Shown in pieces: positions 26,419 to 34,630 of a DNA stretch of 64,000 bases. A program made the translations under genes and the position numbers. How positions within the stretch are numbered: position 1 is the first letter of the stretch; every line of letters starts with the position of its first letter. The DNA is from Pseudoxanthomonas sp. GM95 (lineage in GTDB: Bacteria; Pseudomonadota; Gammaproteobacteria; Xanthomonadales; Xanthomonadaceae), in contig NZ_FOAX01000001.1 in the NCBI RefSeq assembly GCF_900109775.1, positions 558,001 through 622,000 of the forward strand, in the 5' to 3' direction. The notes beneath the pieces are model-generated. The model was given only the letters and a program-made list of their open reading frames with translations, did not search any database and was not told the origin of the DNA.

Positions 26419-26802
26419 CTAGAGCCGCTGGCCGACATCGATGCGGTTGCCATCGGGATCGGCGAAAACAAACCCGCGCAGCCCGTAGTTCGCATCGCGT
26501 AGCGCCTTGACGATGCGGATGCCGGCCGCCTCCAGGTGCGCGTAGAGCGCGGTGGCGTTGTCGACGAGCAGGTGCGCGAGGTTCTGGTTGCTGGGCTTGT
26601 GCGTCTTGTGCAGCGACAGGTGCAGTTCGGCAGCGTCTTTCTTCAGGATCACGAAGCCGACCGGCGTGCCGTTCTCGAAGGTCTTGGTGAAGCCCAGGAC
26701 CTCGACATAGAACGCCAGGGCGCGGTCGATATCGGTGACCGGCAGGGTCGGTGCGAGCCGGCCGAATGTGACGGCCGGCAGCGGAGCAATAGCAGCGGAC
26801 AT
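26419..26802 (-). CDS. Glyoxalase / bleomycin-resistance (VOC) superfamily protein
   Basis: A 127-residue VOC-fold protein with the two beta-alpha-beta-beta-beta modules: LAPTLPVTDIDRALAFYVEV in the first and AHLLVDNATALYAHLEAAGI in the second. It ends with FADPDGNRIDVGQRL, whose Asp-Pro-Asp-Gly-Asn turn is a VOC hallmark. The substrate cannot be predicted; bleomycin-type antibiotic binding is only one possibility. It stands alone between the THX terminator and the ClC channel gene. Confidence 0.88.
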   Translation of the reverse strand: MSAAIAPLPAVTFGRLAPTLPVTDIDRALAFYVEVLGFTKTFENGTPVGFVILKKDAAELHLSLHKTHKPSNQNLAHLLVDNATALYAHLEAAGIRIVKALRDANYGLRGFVFADPDGNRIDVGQRL

Positions 26803-26942
26803 GGGTGGAACTCCAGCGGAATCACGCAGCGGCCAGCGCCGGGGCGGTGCCCGGGGACTGGCATGCGCGCAGTAGCGGAGCGGCGTCCGCGCGATGGAGC
26901 CGGCATCTTACGGCCTGGCGTGGCTACTTCCAGTGCGCCGGG

Positions 26943-28409
26943 CTAGGGGCGCGGCGGCGGTTCGCTGGGAGGTGGGTCTGACGCGGGCGTGACATCGCCA
27001 TCGTGGGGCAGGGGATCGGCCGGTTCCGCGCCGGCGCCAGCGACGGGAACTGACGGCGCCTGCGCTGTCTCCTGCGCATCCGCCGGTGTTTCCGAAGGTG
27101 CGGGCGCGGGCATCGCCGCCAGCAAACGATCGGCCAGCGCCTTGTAGACCGGCTTGCGGCACACCAGTGCAGACGCCGCGCGGGCCAGCAGCACGGTCGC
27201 CAGAATCGGCAGCATCATGTCGCTGTTGTCGGTCAGCTCCAGCGAAATCACCGCCGAGGTCAGCGGCGCCTGGGTCACGCCGGTGAGATAGGCGCACATG
27301 CCCAGCAGCACGACCGACGATGGGTCCACGCCCGGCAGCAGCACCGACAGGTTGTGGCCAAGCCCGGCGCCGACCGCCAACGCCGGCGAGAACAAGCCGC
27401 CCGGGATGCCGGCCACGTACGACACCAGGTTCGCGCCGAATTTCATGATGCCGAACTCGTGCCCGACCACCGCGTGGCCCTGCACCAGGCTGCGCGCCTG
27501 CTCGTAGCCGGTGCCGAATGCGCCCGCGCCGAAGATGATGCCCAGCAGCGCCAGTGCCAGCCCGCAGCCGGCTGCGAACAGCACCGGGTTGGCGCCGCGC
27601 ATCCGGCCCAGCCAGCGCGGCCGGCCGTCCATCGCCGCCAGGATCGTGCGGCTGAACAAGCCGCCCAGCAGTCCGGCCACCGCGCCGCACAGAAGCACCG
27701 CCAGCCAGCCCATGCCCAGCGGCAGCGCCGCATCGACGGTGCCGAAGTAGGTGTAGTTGCCGAGCAGGCCCAGCGACACCACGCCGCCGACGATCACCGC
27801 GGTCAGCAACGTGCCGGAGAAGTTGTGTTCGAAGCGGCCGGAGAGCTCCTCGATGGCGAACACCACACCGGCCAGCGGTGTGTTGAAGGCCGCGGCGATG
27901 CCGGCCGCGCCGCCGGCCAGCAGGAAGTGCGTGGCCTCGCGCGGGTCCTTGAAGCCCAGTGCCCGGCCGATCACGTACATCAGGCTGGCGCCGACGTGGA
28001 CCGTCGGCCCCTCGCGGCCGACCGAGGCGCCACCGAACAGCGCCAGCACGGTCAGAGTGAGCTTGCCGGCCGACACGCCCAGCGACAGATTGGTCTTGCG
28101 GAAGCTGCGATCCGGCAGCTGCAGCGCTGCGATCACCTGCGGGATGCCCGAGCCGCGCGTGGGCTTGAGCGCGCCATTGGTCAGCCAGGCCAGCGCGGCG
28201 AACACCGTTGGCGTCAGCAGCAGCGCCCACCACACCGAGTGATGGATGATCCGCTGGAAGATGCCGAAGGCCGCATCGCTGGCCTTGGCGAAGATCAACG
28301 CGACGACGGCCACCGCGACCGCGCCACCCCACAGCGCCACGCGCCGCATCCACAGATCGCGCGACCACAAGGGTGCCAGCGCCTGTCGGGCTTCATTTCT
28401 GTCAAACAT
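26943..28409 (-). CDS. ClC-family chloride channel / H+-Cl- antiporter
   Basis: A 488-residue inner-membrane protein with the ClC selectivity motifs GSGIP (residues 86-90), GREGP (131-135, with Glu133 as the gating glutamate) and GIPGGLFSPALAVGA in the second half. Glu187/Glu188 lie in FAIEELSG, where the internal proton glutamate of antiporters is found, so proton-coupled exchange is plausible. About the last 60 residues are a Pro/Ala/Asp-rich tail without structure, and no CBS domains follow. E. coli ClcA acts in acid resistance; the same role is inferred here only. Confidence 0.92.
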   Translation of the reverse strand: MFDRNEARQALAPLWSRDLWMRRVALWGGAVAVAVVALIFAKASDAAFGIFQRIIHHSVWWALLLTPTVFAALAWLTNGALKPTRGSGIPQVIAALQLPDRSFRKTNLSLGVSAGKLTLTVLALFGGASVGREGPTVHVGASLMYVIGRALGFKDPREATHFLLAGGAAGIAAAFNTPLAGVVFAIEELSGRFEHNFSGTLLTAVIVGGVVSLGLLGNYTYFGTVDAALPLGMGWLAVLLCGAVAGLLGGLFSRTILAAMDGRPRWLGRMRGANPVLFAAGCGLALALLGIIFGAGAFGTGYEQARSLVQGHAVVGHEFGIMKFGANLVSYVAGIPGGLFSPALAVGAGLGHNLSVLLPGVDPSSVVLLGMCAYLTGVTQAPLTSAVISLELTDNSDMMLPILATVLLARAASALVCRKPVYKALADRLLAAMPAPAPSETPADAQETAQAPSVPVAGAGAEPADPLPHDGDVTPASDPPPSEPPPRP

Positions 28410-28501
28410 GACCCGATTGTCTCATGCGGCGGCCGGGCGGCCTGCCGTTGAAGGCGGTCAACGTTCCCCTCGATGGGACAGCCGCGGGCGGCGCGCCGGC
28501 T

Positions 28502-29011
28502 TCAGGCGAACAGTGTGCCGGCGGATGTCGCGGGCAACGCGCCTTCCAGCCGCAGCAGGAATTCCTTGGTCGGCAGGCCGCCGCCGAAGCCGGTGAGGGC
28601 GCCGTTGGCACCGATCACGCGGTGGCACGGCAGCACGATCGGCAGGGGGTTGCGGCCATTGGCGGCGCCGACGGCGCGCGTGGCGCTGGGCTTGCCCAGT
28701 GCGTTGGCCAGGTCCAGGTAGCTCCACGTGCTGCCATAGGGAATCGACGCCAGCGTGGTCCAGACCTGTTCCTGGAACGCGGTGCCCTGCGGGGCCAGCG
28801 GCAGGTCGAAGGTTTTCAGCGTGCCGGCGAAATAGGCGTCAAGCTGCGATTGGGTTTCGCGCAGCACCGCGTGGTCGCCCGGTTCCCACGGCGACCAGTG
28901 TTTGACCGGATGGCGGTTCTCGGGGAATTCGACGGCATGCAGGCCCGCATCGCTGGCGGCGATCAGCAGCGGCCCGACCGGGCTGGGGATGTGGCGATGG
29001 AAGATGGTCAT
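28502..29011 (-). CDS. ogt: Methylated-DNA-[protein]-cysteine S-methyltransferase
   Basis: Suicidal repair protein that removes methyl groups from O6-methylguanine and O4-methylthymine. The 169 residues contain the recognition helix region SATRAVGAANGRNPLPIV followed by the active site PCHRVIG (the Cys acceptor), then GFGGGLPTKEFLLRLEG. The start MTIFHRHIPSP overlaps the stop of the upstream AdaA-AlkA gene (ATGA at 29008-29011), so repair of O6 lesions is translated together with N-glycosylase repair. Confidence 0.95.
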   Translation of the reverse strand: MTIFHRHIPSPVGPLLIAASDAGLHAVEFPENRHPVKHWSPWEPGDHAVLRETQSQLDAYFAGTLKTFDLPLAPQGTAFQEQVWTTLASIPYGSTWSYLDLANALGKPSATRAVGAANGRNPLPIVLPCHRVIGANGALTGFGGGLPTKEFLLRLEGALPATSAGTLFA

Positions 29012-30516
29012 GTGCGCGGCTCCGCCGGGGTTTGATCGATGGGCTTGGAAGGTGGCATCGCGTCCTTCCACAGATGCAGCACGGCGTAGCCGCGCCAGGG
29101 GCGCCAGGCCTGCGCGTGCAGCGACAGCTGTTTCGCGGTCAGGCGGGTGCCGTCATTGGGCAGGGATTTCTGCAGGACCAGGTCGTCGGCCGGAAACGCA
29201 TCGGGATGGCCGAGGCCGCGCAGCGCCAGGTAATTCGCCGTCCACGGGCCGATGCCTGGCAGTGCGGTCCAGCGCTCGACGAACTGTTCCAGCGTGGTGG
29301 CCGCGTCGAAATCCACGCGCCCGTCCAGCACCGCCTGGGCCACGGTGCGCACCGTGGCCGCGCGCGCCTTGGTCAGGCCGATCGCGGTGAGGTCGGCTTC
29401 GGCCAGCGCAGTCGGGGTGGGGAACAGGTGCGTGTGCACCGCGCTGTGCAGCGGGCCGACGATCGCTTCGCCAAAGGCCTGCGCCAGGCGCGCGGTGACG
29501 GTGCGCGCCGCGGCGACGCTGATCTGCTGGCCGATGACCGCGCGGATCGCGATCTCGAAGCCGTCCCAGCCGCTGGGGATGCGCAGCCCCGGGCGCTTGC
29601 GCAGCAGCGGGCGCAGGCGCGGATCGTCGCGCAGGGCGGCTGCGATGACCTGCGGATCGGCATCCAGGTCGAACATGCGGCGCAGGCGTTCGACCACGGC
29701 CAGCATGCCGGTGGGCGCGATGTTGCGCAGCTCCAGGCGCAGCGCGTGTTCGCCCTTGGGCCAGGCGCTGACGCGCAGCCAGCCCGGCGTCGCAGCCGGG
29801 CCGACCACGCGCGCATACGAGATCCCGTCGACATGCTCCACGCCGGGCAGCGCACGTCCGCGCAGGAAGTCGAGCATCGCGGTGAAGTCGTACGGCGGCC
29901 GGTAGCCCAGGCGCAGCACCAGCGTTTCGCCAGCAGCTTCGCGCGGCTCGCGCTTGCGCAGGTCGCGCGGCGCCATCCGGTAGGTGTCCTTGAACACGGT
30001 GTTGAAGCGCCGCAGGCTGTTGAAACCCGCGGCCATGGCCACGTCGGTGACCGGCAGGTGGGTTTCGGTGAGCAGCTGCTTGGCGAACAACAGTCGGCGC
30101 GTGGCATGCACGCCGATCGGCGAGGTGCCCAGGCGATCGGCGAACAGCCGGCGCAGCTGGCGCTCGCCCACCTCCACGCGCGCGGCCAGCGCCGATAGCG
30201 GCTGGTCGGCAAGCAGGCCGGTGTCGATCAGCTTCAGCGCGCGGGCCACGACGTCATCGCCGCGCCGCCAGGCGCCATCGCCCGGGGCCAGCTCCGGACG
30301 GCAGCGCAGGCACGGGCGGAAGCCGGCGGCTTCGGCGGCGGAAGCCGCGGCGTAGTAGGTGACGTTTTCGGCCTTGGGGGCCGGCGCCGGGCACACCGGC
30401 CGGCAATAGATGCCGGTGCTGGAGACCGCGGTGAAGAACAGGCCGTCGAAGCGCGCGTCGCGGCTCAGGCGGGCCTGTTCGCAGGTGCGGTGGTCGGGCA
30501 GGGACGGTGAGGACAT
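29008..30516 (-). CDS. alkA: AdaA-AlkA fusion: methylation-responsive activator with 3-methyladenine DNA glycosylase
   Basis: A 502-residue protein with three parts. The Ada zinc domain (about residues 1-80) keeps the four zinc cysteines 38, 42, 69 and 72 (YCRPVCP, CLRCRP); Cys38 would accept a methyl group from DNA phosphotriesters and switch on the activator. An AraC-type helix-turn-helix follows (about 85-190). An AlkA-type glycosylase (about 200-485) has the helix-hairpin-helix ALPGIGPWTANYLALRGLG and the catalytic-region aspartates in FPADDLVLQ. This fusion is known in several bacteria. The O6-methyltransferase domain of E. coli Ada is absent and is supplied by the overlapping ogt gene. 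The unit likely autoregulates in response to alkylation. Confidence 0.95.
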   Translation of the reverse strand: MSSPSLPDHRTCEQARLSRDARFDGLFFTAVSSTGIYCRPVCPAPAPKAENVTYYAAASAAEAAGFRPCLRCRPELAPGDGAWRRGDDVVARALKLIDTGLLADQPLSALAARVEVGERQLRRLFADRLGTSPIGVHATRRLLFAKQLLTETHLPVTDVAMAAGFNSLRRFNTVFKDTYRMAPRDLRKREPREAAGETLVLRLGYRPPYDFTAMLDFLRGRALPGVEHVDGISYARVVGPAATPGWLRVSAWPKGEHALRLELRNIAPTGMLAVVERLRRMFDLDADPQVIAAALRDDPRLRPLLRKRPGLRIPSGWDGFEIAIRAVIGQQISVAAARTVTARLAQAFGEAIVGPLHSAVHTHLFPTPTALAEADLTAIGLTKARAATVRTVAQAVLDGRVDFDAATTLEQFVERWTALPGIGPWTANYLALRGLGHPDAFPADDLVLQKSLPNDGTRLTAKQLSLHAQAWRPWRGYAVLHLWKDAMPPSKPIDQTPAEPRT

Positions 30517-30566
30517 GCCGCGCAGGCTAGCACCGCGCCACCGCCCTCACTCGCCGCTTTCGGACA

Positions 30567-31844
30567 TCAATGCTGGGGCGTGGGAATTGCCTTCAGTGCC
30601 GGCGCCAGCGGCGCGAGCGAACCGTCGTTGGGCTCGGCCTGCAGCTGCAGCAGGTGCGCGAGCAGCGGATACACATCCACGTTGTCGAACGCCGGCAGCA
30701 CCGTGCCACGGCGGAACGCCGGGCCGTGCGCGATGAACATCGCATGCATCGACGCCAGTGCCGGATCGAAGCCATGCGAGCCGCGATCGTGGCCCAGCGC
30801 CCGGCGCTTGGCGGCCTGTTCGGCCGGCAGCGCGTCCCAGCCTTCGTCCATCTGGCAGACGATCGGCGGGATGCGCGCATTGGTGCCGTAATGCCAACGC
30901 GCGGGCAGTTCGCCCTTGCGCCAGCAGGTGTAGTGATCGTGGCGGCCGAGCAGGCGCTTGGCGACGGTGGATGCGAAGCCGGCGTTGGGCGCCACGCCGA
31001 CCACCTGGCCGACCGAGACCACCGTGGCTTCCTCCATCGTGACCATGTCTTCGACCGCGATCACGCGATCGGGCGTGACCTGGGCCATGCCGTGGTCGGA
31101 GACCAGCACGATGTTGATCTTGTCCAGCTGGCCGTGCGCGGCCAGCGTGTCGAGCAGGCTGCCGACCGCGGCATCCACGCGATGCAGCGCGTCGCGCACC
31201 TGCTGCGAATCCGGGCCGTAGCTGTGGCCTTCTTCGTCGACGTCTTCCATGTACAGCGCGGCCAGCTGCGGGCGCTGCTCGGCCGGGCCGGTGAGCCAGC
31301 CGGCGACTTCATCGGCGCGGACGGCAGCGGGAATCTTTGGGTCGAACAGGCGGTACTGGCCGGGGCGCACGCCATCGATCGGCGCGGCGCTGCCCGGCCA
31401 GGCCCAGATCGCGGTCTTCATGCCGTGCTGTTCGGCCGTGACCCAGATCGGCGTCGCCTCGCTCCACCAGCGCGCATCGCCGGTGGCGCTGGTGTCGGAG
31501 ACCTTGAAGTCGCCCAGGCCTTCGTCGCGCATCGAGTTGTGGATCACGCCGTGGTGGTCCGGCCGCAACCCGGTGACCAGCGTGTAGTGGTTGGGGAAGG
31601 TCAGCGCCGGGTAGGACGGGTTCATCCATTGCGCACGCACGCCGTCGCGGGCCAGCGCATCCAGGCGCGGGGTGTCGCCGCGTCCCAGGTAGCTGGCGCG
31701 CAGCGCGTCGATGGAAATCAGCAGGACCGGCGCCGGCGGGGCCTGGACGGTGGACGAGGTGGACGGAACGACGTGATCGGTGGCGCAGGCGGTCAGCAGC
31801 AACAGGCTGAGCCCCCACGCCGCCCGGATCTTGGACAGGCGCAT
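30567..31844 (-). CDS. Nucleotide pyrophosphatase/phosphodiesterase (NPP) lipoprotein
   Basis: Alkaline-phosphatase-superfamily phosphodiesterase, probably anchored in the periplasm. MRLSKIRAAWGLSLLLLTAC ends in a lipobox with Cys20. The bimetal site is intact: Asp46 in LISIDALR, nucleophile Thr82 in YPALTFPNHYTLVTG, DVDEEGH with Asp and His, SDHGM with Asp-His, and a late His in HGFDP. The same order is known from the Xanthomonas NPP structure. Of the 425 residues almost all are catalytic domain. Substrates would be nucleotides or phosphodiesters such as NAD or ATP. The start is chosen at the lipoprotein signal; the open frame extends upstream without a signal. Confidence 0.92.
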   Translation of the reverse strand: MRLSKIRAAWGLSLLLLTACATDHVVPSTSSTVQAPPAPVLLISIDALRASYLGRGDTPRLDALARDGVRAQWMNPSYPALTFPNHYTLVTGLRPDHHGVIHNSMRDEGLGDFKVSDTSATGDARWWSEATPIWVTAEQHGMKTAIWAWPGSAAPIDGVRPGQYRLFDPKIPAAVRADEVAGWLTGPAEQRPQLAALYMEDVDEEGHSYGPDSQQVRDALHRVDAAVGSLLDTLAAHGQLDKINIVLVSDHGMAQVTPDRVIAVEDMVTMEEATVVSVGQVVGVAPNAGFASTVAKRLLGRHDHYTCWRKGELPARWHYGTNARIPPIVCQMDEGWDALPAEQAAKRRALGHDRGSHGFDPALASMHAMFIAHGPAFRRGTVLPAFDNVDVYPLLAHLLQLQAEPNDGSLAPLAPALKAIPTPQH

Positions 31845-32050
31845 GCGGTGAACATCGATAGCAAACAAGGTGACCCGAGCTTGGCAGAAAGCCATGACGC
31901 CTGCATGGCGCGGGTGGGCTTGGCGCAACATCGTCGGCCTTGCGCACGGCCGTGCGCCTGGAATTGGCGTGTCTCGGTGGGCTGACGCAGGCCAGCCGCG
32001 GTGACATGATCCGCGCCACCGCAGACACATGGCAGGGAAGGCAGGACGCG

Positions 32051-33031
32051 ATGATCGTTCCCGAATACTGGGCCGAGGCCCGCCTGCACACGCGCAATAA
32101 AGGACGCAGCGTGACCGTGCGCCGGTTCGGTTGGTCCGATGCCGGCCAAGCGGAAGCCGAGGCCCACGCGCAGGCGCGCGTGCAGGAGGCGTTCGACCGG
32201 ATCGTGTCCGGAGAGAAGCTGCCGCGGCGTGAGCTGCGCAGCAATTACGGCATCCACGGGGTGCCGATCCGCGAGCAGATCGTCGAGCGCCACGACGGCG
32301 TGGTGATCACGCGCAACAGCTATGGCGCGCTATGCCTCAACACGCCGGACGTGCTGTTCGCGGATGTGGATTTCGACACGCCGCCGCGTGGCTGCGGACT
32401 GACACTGGGCTTCAGTGCGGTGATGCTAGTGGCCGGTTTCGTGCTGGGCGCCTGGCAGCGGCAATGGCTGGCGGGGATCGCCGCGGCCTGCATCGTGCTG
32501 CTGATCGCCAACTTCATCGCGCTGCGGCGCAAGCGCCGGCAGTGGGACAAGGACGGCGGGCCGCAGGCACGTGCGCTGGCGCGGATCGAAGCGTTTTCGA
32601 ACGCGCATCCGGACTGGCACCTGCGCGTGTATCGCTCGCCGGCCGGGCTGCGGGTGCTGGCGATGCAGCGCACCTTCGCGCCGGATGAAGCGGCCGTGGC
32701 CGACTGCTTCCACGCGCTGGGTGCCGACCAGCTCTACGCGACGCTGTGCAAGGTGCAGCACTGTTTCCGCGCGCGCCTGACCGGCAAGCCGTGGCGGATG
32801 GGCATCACCCGCCGCATCCGGCCGACCGTGGCCGCGTGGTCCAGCGAGCAGGCGCAGCGCCCGGAACGCCTGGCCTGGATCGCCGATTACGAGCGCGTGG
32901 CGCGCGATTTCGCGGCCTGCCACTATCTGCAGTCGCTGGGCGATGTGTCGAAAGTGGACCCGCGCGCCGAGCAGGTGCGCGCGCTGCACGATGCGATGAC
33001 GCGCGCGGGCTCCGATCTACCGCTGGCCTGA
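32051..33031 (+). CDS. Uncharacterised protein with membrane hairpin
   Basis: A 326-residue protein of unknown function. It begins MIVPEYWAEARLHTRNKGRS, with GGCAGGA upstream, followed by a soluble N-terminal part with RFGWSDAGQAEAEAHAQAR. Two adjacent hydrophobic segments (about residues 121-165) form a hairpin. The C-terminal soluble half contains paired Arg/Trp/His motifs (WRMGITRRIRPTVAAWSS). The gene stands alone, diverging from the NPP gene and converging with the S4 gene. I recognise no domain, but the distribution of charged residues and the clear ribosome site make it a real gene. Confidence 0.8.
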   Translation: MIVPEYWAEARLHTRNKGRSVTVRRFGWSDAGQAEAEAHAQARVQEAFDRIVSGEKLPRRELRSNYGIHGVPIREQIVERHDGVVITRNSYGALCLNTPDVLFADVDFDTPPRGCGLTLGFSAVMLVAGFVLGAWQRQWLAGIAAACIVLLIANFIALRRKRRQWDKDGGPQARALARIEAFSNAHPDWHLRVYRSPAGLRVLAMQRTFAPDEAAVADCFHALGADQLYATLCKVQHCFRARLTGKPWRMGITRRIRPTVAAWSSEQAQRPERLAWIADYERVARDFAACHYLQSLGDVSKVDPRAEQVRALHDAMTRAGSDLPLA

Positions 33032-33041
33032 GCCGCCGGAC

Positions 33042-33272
33042 TCAGCCTTCGGCCGGCTCCATCACCCGGATCTCGACCTCGTCTTCGATCGTCACCACCT
33101 GGCCGGCGCGGATCTTGGCGGTCTTGCGCAATTCCTGCGCGCCATCGACGAACACCACGCCGCTGGCGACGACCTGCTTGCCCATGCCGCCGCTGTCCAC
33201 CAGGCCGCACAGCTTGAGCAGGATGTGGAGTTCGACGTACTCGCCGTCGAGATCGAATTCGAGGATCTGCAT
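33042..33272 (-). CDS. S4-domain RNA-binding protein (YbcJ-like)
   Basis: A 76-residue protein that is essentially a single S4 RNA-binding domain: EYVELHILLKLCGLVDSGGM, then VVASGVVFVDGAQELRKTAKI and a final acidic strand VVTIEDEVEIRVM. The length and the GGMGKQ turn resemble E. coli YbcJ. RNA binding in ribosome assembly or rescue is suggested by family only. It lies nine bases after the stop of the ECF partner gene on the same strand, so it may be the third gene of that unit. Confidence 0.85.
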   Translation of the reverse strand: MQILEFDLDGEYVELHILLKLCGLVDSGGMGKQVVASGVVFVDGAQELRKTAKIRAGQVVTIEDEVEIRVMEPAEG

Positions 33273-33281
33273 GGCGCCAGT

Positions 33282-33926
33282 TTAGCCGTTGGCCACGCCT
33301 TCCTCGCGCTTGAACGCCTCGATCTCGTCCAGCATAGCCTGCGCCCGCGGAATGCTGCGGCCAATGCTGCCGGCGTCGAACAGGTCGCGGCGCCGGCGCA
33401 GCAACAGCACGCTGCCGCCAAGCAGGACCAGGTTCACCGCGCTGGTCCACAGCAGGAAGCCGGTCGGCAGGTCCTGGCCTGTCATCGCCTTGGCCGCCAC
33501 TTCCAGCAGGGCCAGCCACAGCAAGCACCAGGCCAGGCCCAGGCGCGGCTGCCACTTCACCCGCCACCAGCGCAGCTGGCCCAGGGTCTTCTGCACCGTC
33601 AGCACCGGCTTGGCGTAGTGCAGGCGGGTGAGCAGCAGCACGTCCACGGCCGAACACACCACCAGCGCCACGCCCCAGACGTGCAGCGCCAGGCCGCTGA
33701 TCAGGGCGGGCAACGACTCGATGTGATGCACCCAGAACCGGGCGAACACCACCGCCATGCCGATCCCCAGCAGCGCCTGCACCACCTGCCAGGCGAACAG
33801 CGGCCACAGCCGCGCGCGCGCCTTGTCCAGGCGGCTCTCGGTGAACAGCTGCAGGTTCAGCGCGCCCTGGCGCTCCAGTCGGGTTTCCATTGCCTGCCAG
33901 GCGAGCTTCATGTCGTCGAGTTCCAT
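33282..33926 (-). CDS. Membrane protein, probable anti-sigma partner
   Basis: A 214-residue protein with a short cytoplasmic N-terminal helix (MELDDMKLAWQAMETRLERQ) and about four hydrophobic segments, ending in a charged cytoplasmic helix (RAQAMLDEIEAFKREEG). It starts 19 bases after the ECF sigma gene, the usual position of an anti-sigma factor. It has no HxxxCxxC zinc motif of the common ZAS anti-sigma group. The N-terminal helix could clamp the sigma factor. The role is inferred from position and topology only. Confidence 0.65.
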   Translation of the reverse strand: MELDDMKLAWQAMETRLERQGALNLQLFTESRLDKARARLWPLFAWQVVQALLGIGMAVVFARFWVHHIESLPALISGLALHVWGVALVVCSAVDVLLLTRLHYAKPVLTVQKTLGQLRWWRVKWQPRLGLAWCLLWLALLEVAAKAMTGQDLPTGFLLWTSAVNLVLLGGSVLLLRRRRDLFDAGSIGRSIPRAQAMLDEIEAFKREEGVANG

Positions 33927-33945
33927 GGTCTTGGGTCCTGTGAGG

Positions 33946-34458
33946 TCAGAGCGCGCTGCGGATGCGCTGCTTGAGGCGGTTGATCTTGGTGGCGACGTTG
34001 GTCTCGCTCAGGCCCAGGATCTCGGCCATCTCGCGGTACGGGCGGTCTTCCAGATAGAGCACCAGCAGGGCGCGATCCAGCGGCGGCTGCGCGGCGATGA
34101 AGCGTCGCAGCAGGCGCAGCTGCTGGTCGGCTTCCGGGTTGCCGGGATTGGGATCGGCCAGGTCGTGCAGGTCTTCGTCCAGCGGCACGGCGTGGCGCTG
34201 GCGCAGGGCCTGGCCGCGGACCTGCGAGATCGCCACGTTCAGTGCGATCCGGTACATCCAGGTCGAAAAACTGCGGCCTGCATCGAAACCGGGAAACGCC
34301 CGCCACAGCTGCGTGGCGATCTCCTGCGCCAGCTCGGCGCGGTCTTCCGGATGGAAGGCGTAGCTGGCCGCGACCTTCAGCACGATCCCGCGGTGCCGCT
34401 CCAACAGCGCCTGGAAGCGGGCTCGGGCATCGTGATCCAGCGTGGCGGCCGGTGGCAT
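33946..34458 (-). CDS. ECF-family RNA polymerase sigma factor
   Basis: A 170-residue sigma-70-type factor with only regions 2 and 4. Region 2 shows DRAELAQEIATQLWRAFPGF and FSTWMYRIALNVAISQVR. Region 4 shows LLVLYLEDRPYREMAEILGL and TNVATKINRLKQRIR with the DNA-binding helix-turn-helix. I prefer the ATG at 34458 (MPPAATLDHD) because GGAAGA lies seven bases upstream; 34473 (MEDAAM) is the alternative. The membrane protein next to it is its likely inhibitor. Its promoter target and signal are unknown. Confidence 0.88.
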   Translation of the reverse strand: MPPAATLDHDARARFQALLERHRGIVLKVAASYAFHPEDRAELAQEIATQLWRAFPGFDAGRSFSTWMYRIALNVAISQVRGQALRQRHAVPLDEDLHDLADPNPGNPEADQQLRLLRRFIAAQPPLDRALLVLYLEDRPYREMAEILGLSETNVATKINRLKQRIRSAL

Positions 34459-34596
34459 TGCGGCGTCTTCCATGGGACAGGTCCGAAAGCGATTGTGCGT
34501 CGATGCCAGGGTGATTCGCGCCTGCGCGGCATTCCTCACACGCGATGGCGATGCCAGTTGCGCCAGATCAATGCGCGTCACGGGCGCGGCGATACG

Positions 34597-34613
34597 ATGC
34601 GAGTCGTTCTCAT
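34597..34613 (+). promoter_or_regulatory. Fur-box-like palindrome upstream of the ubiquinone hydroxylase gene
   Basis: ATGCGAGTCGTTCTCAT matches 14 of 17 positions of a classical Fur-box core (ATGAGAATCATTCTCAT) and lies 17 bases before the start codon. Iron control would suit a flavin hydroxylase, but this is a weak inference. Confidence 0.3.
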
Positions 34614-34630
34614 CTTGGAAGGCGCAGGCG

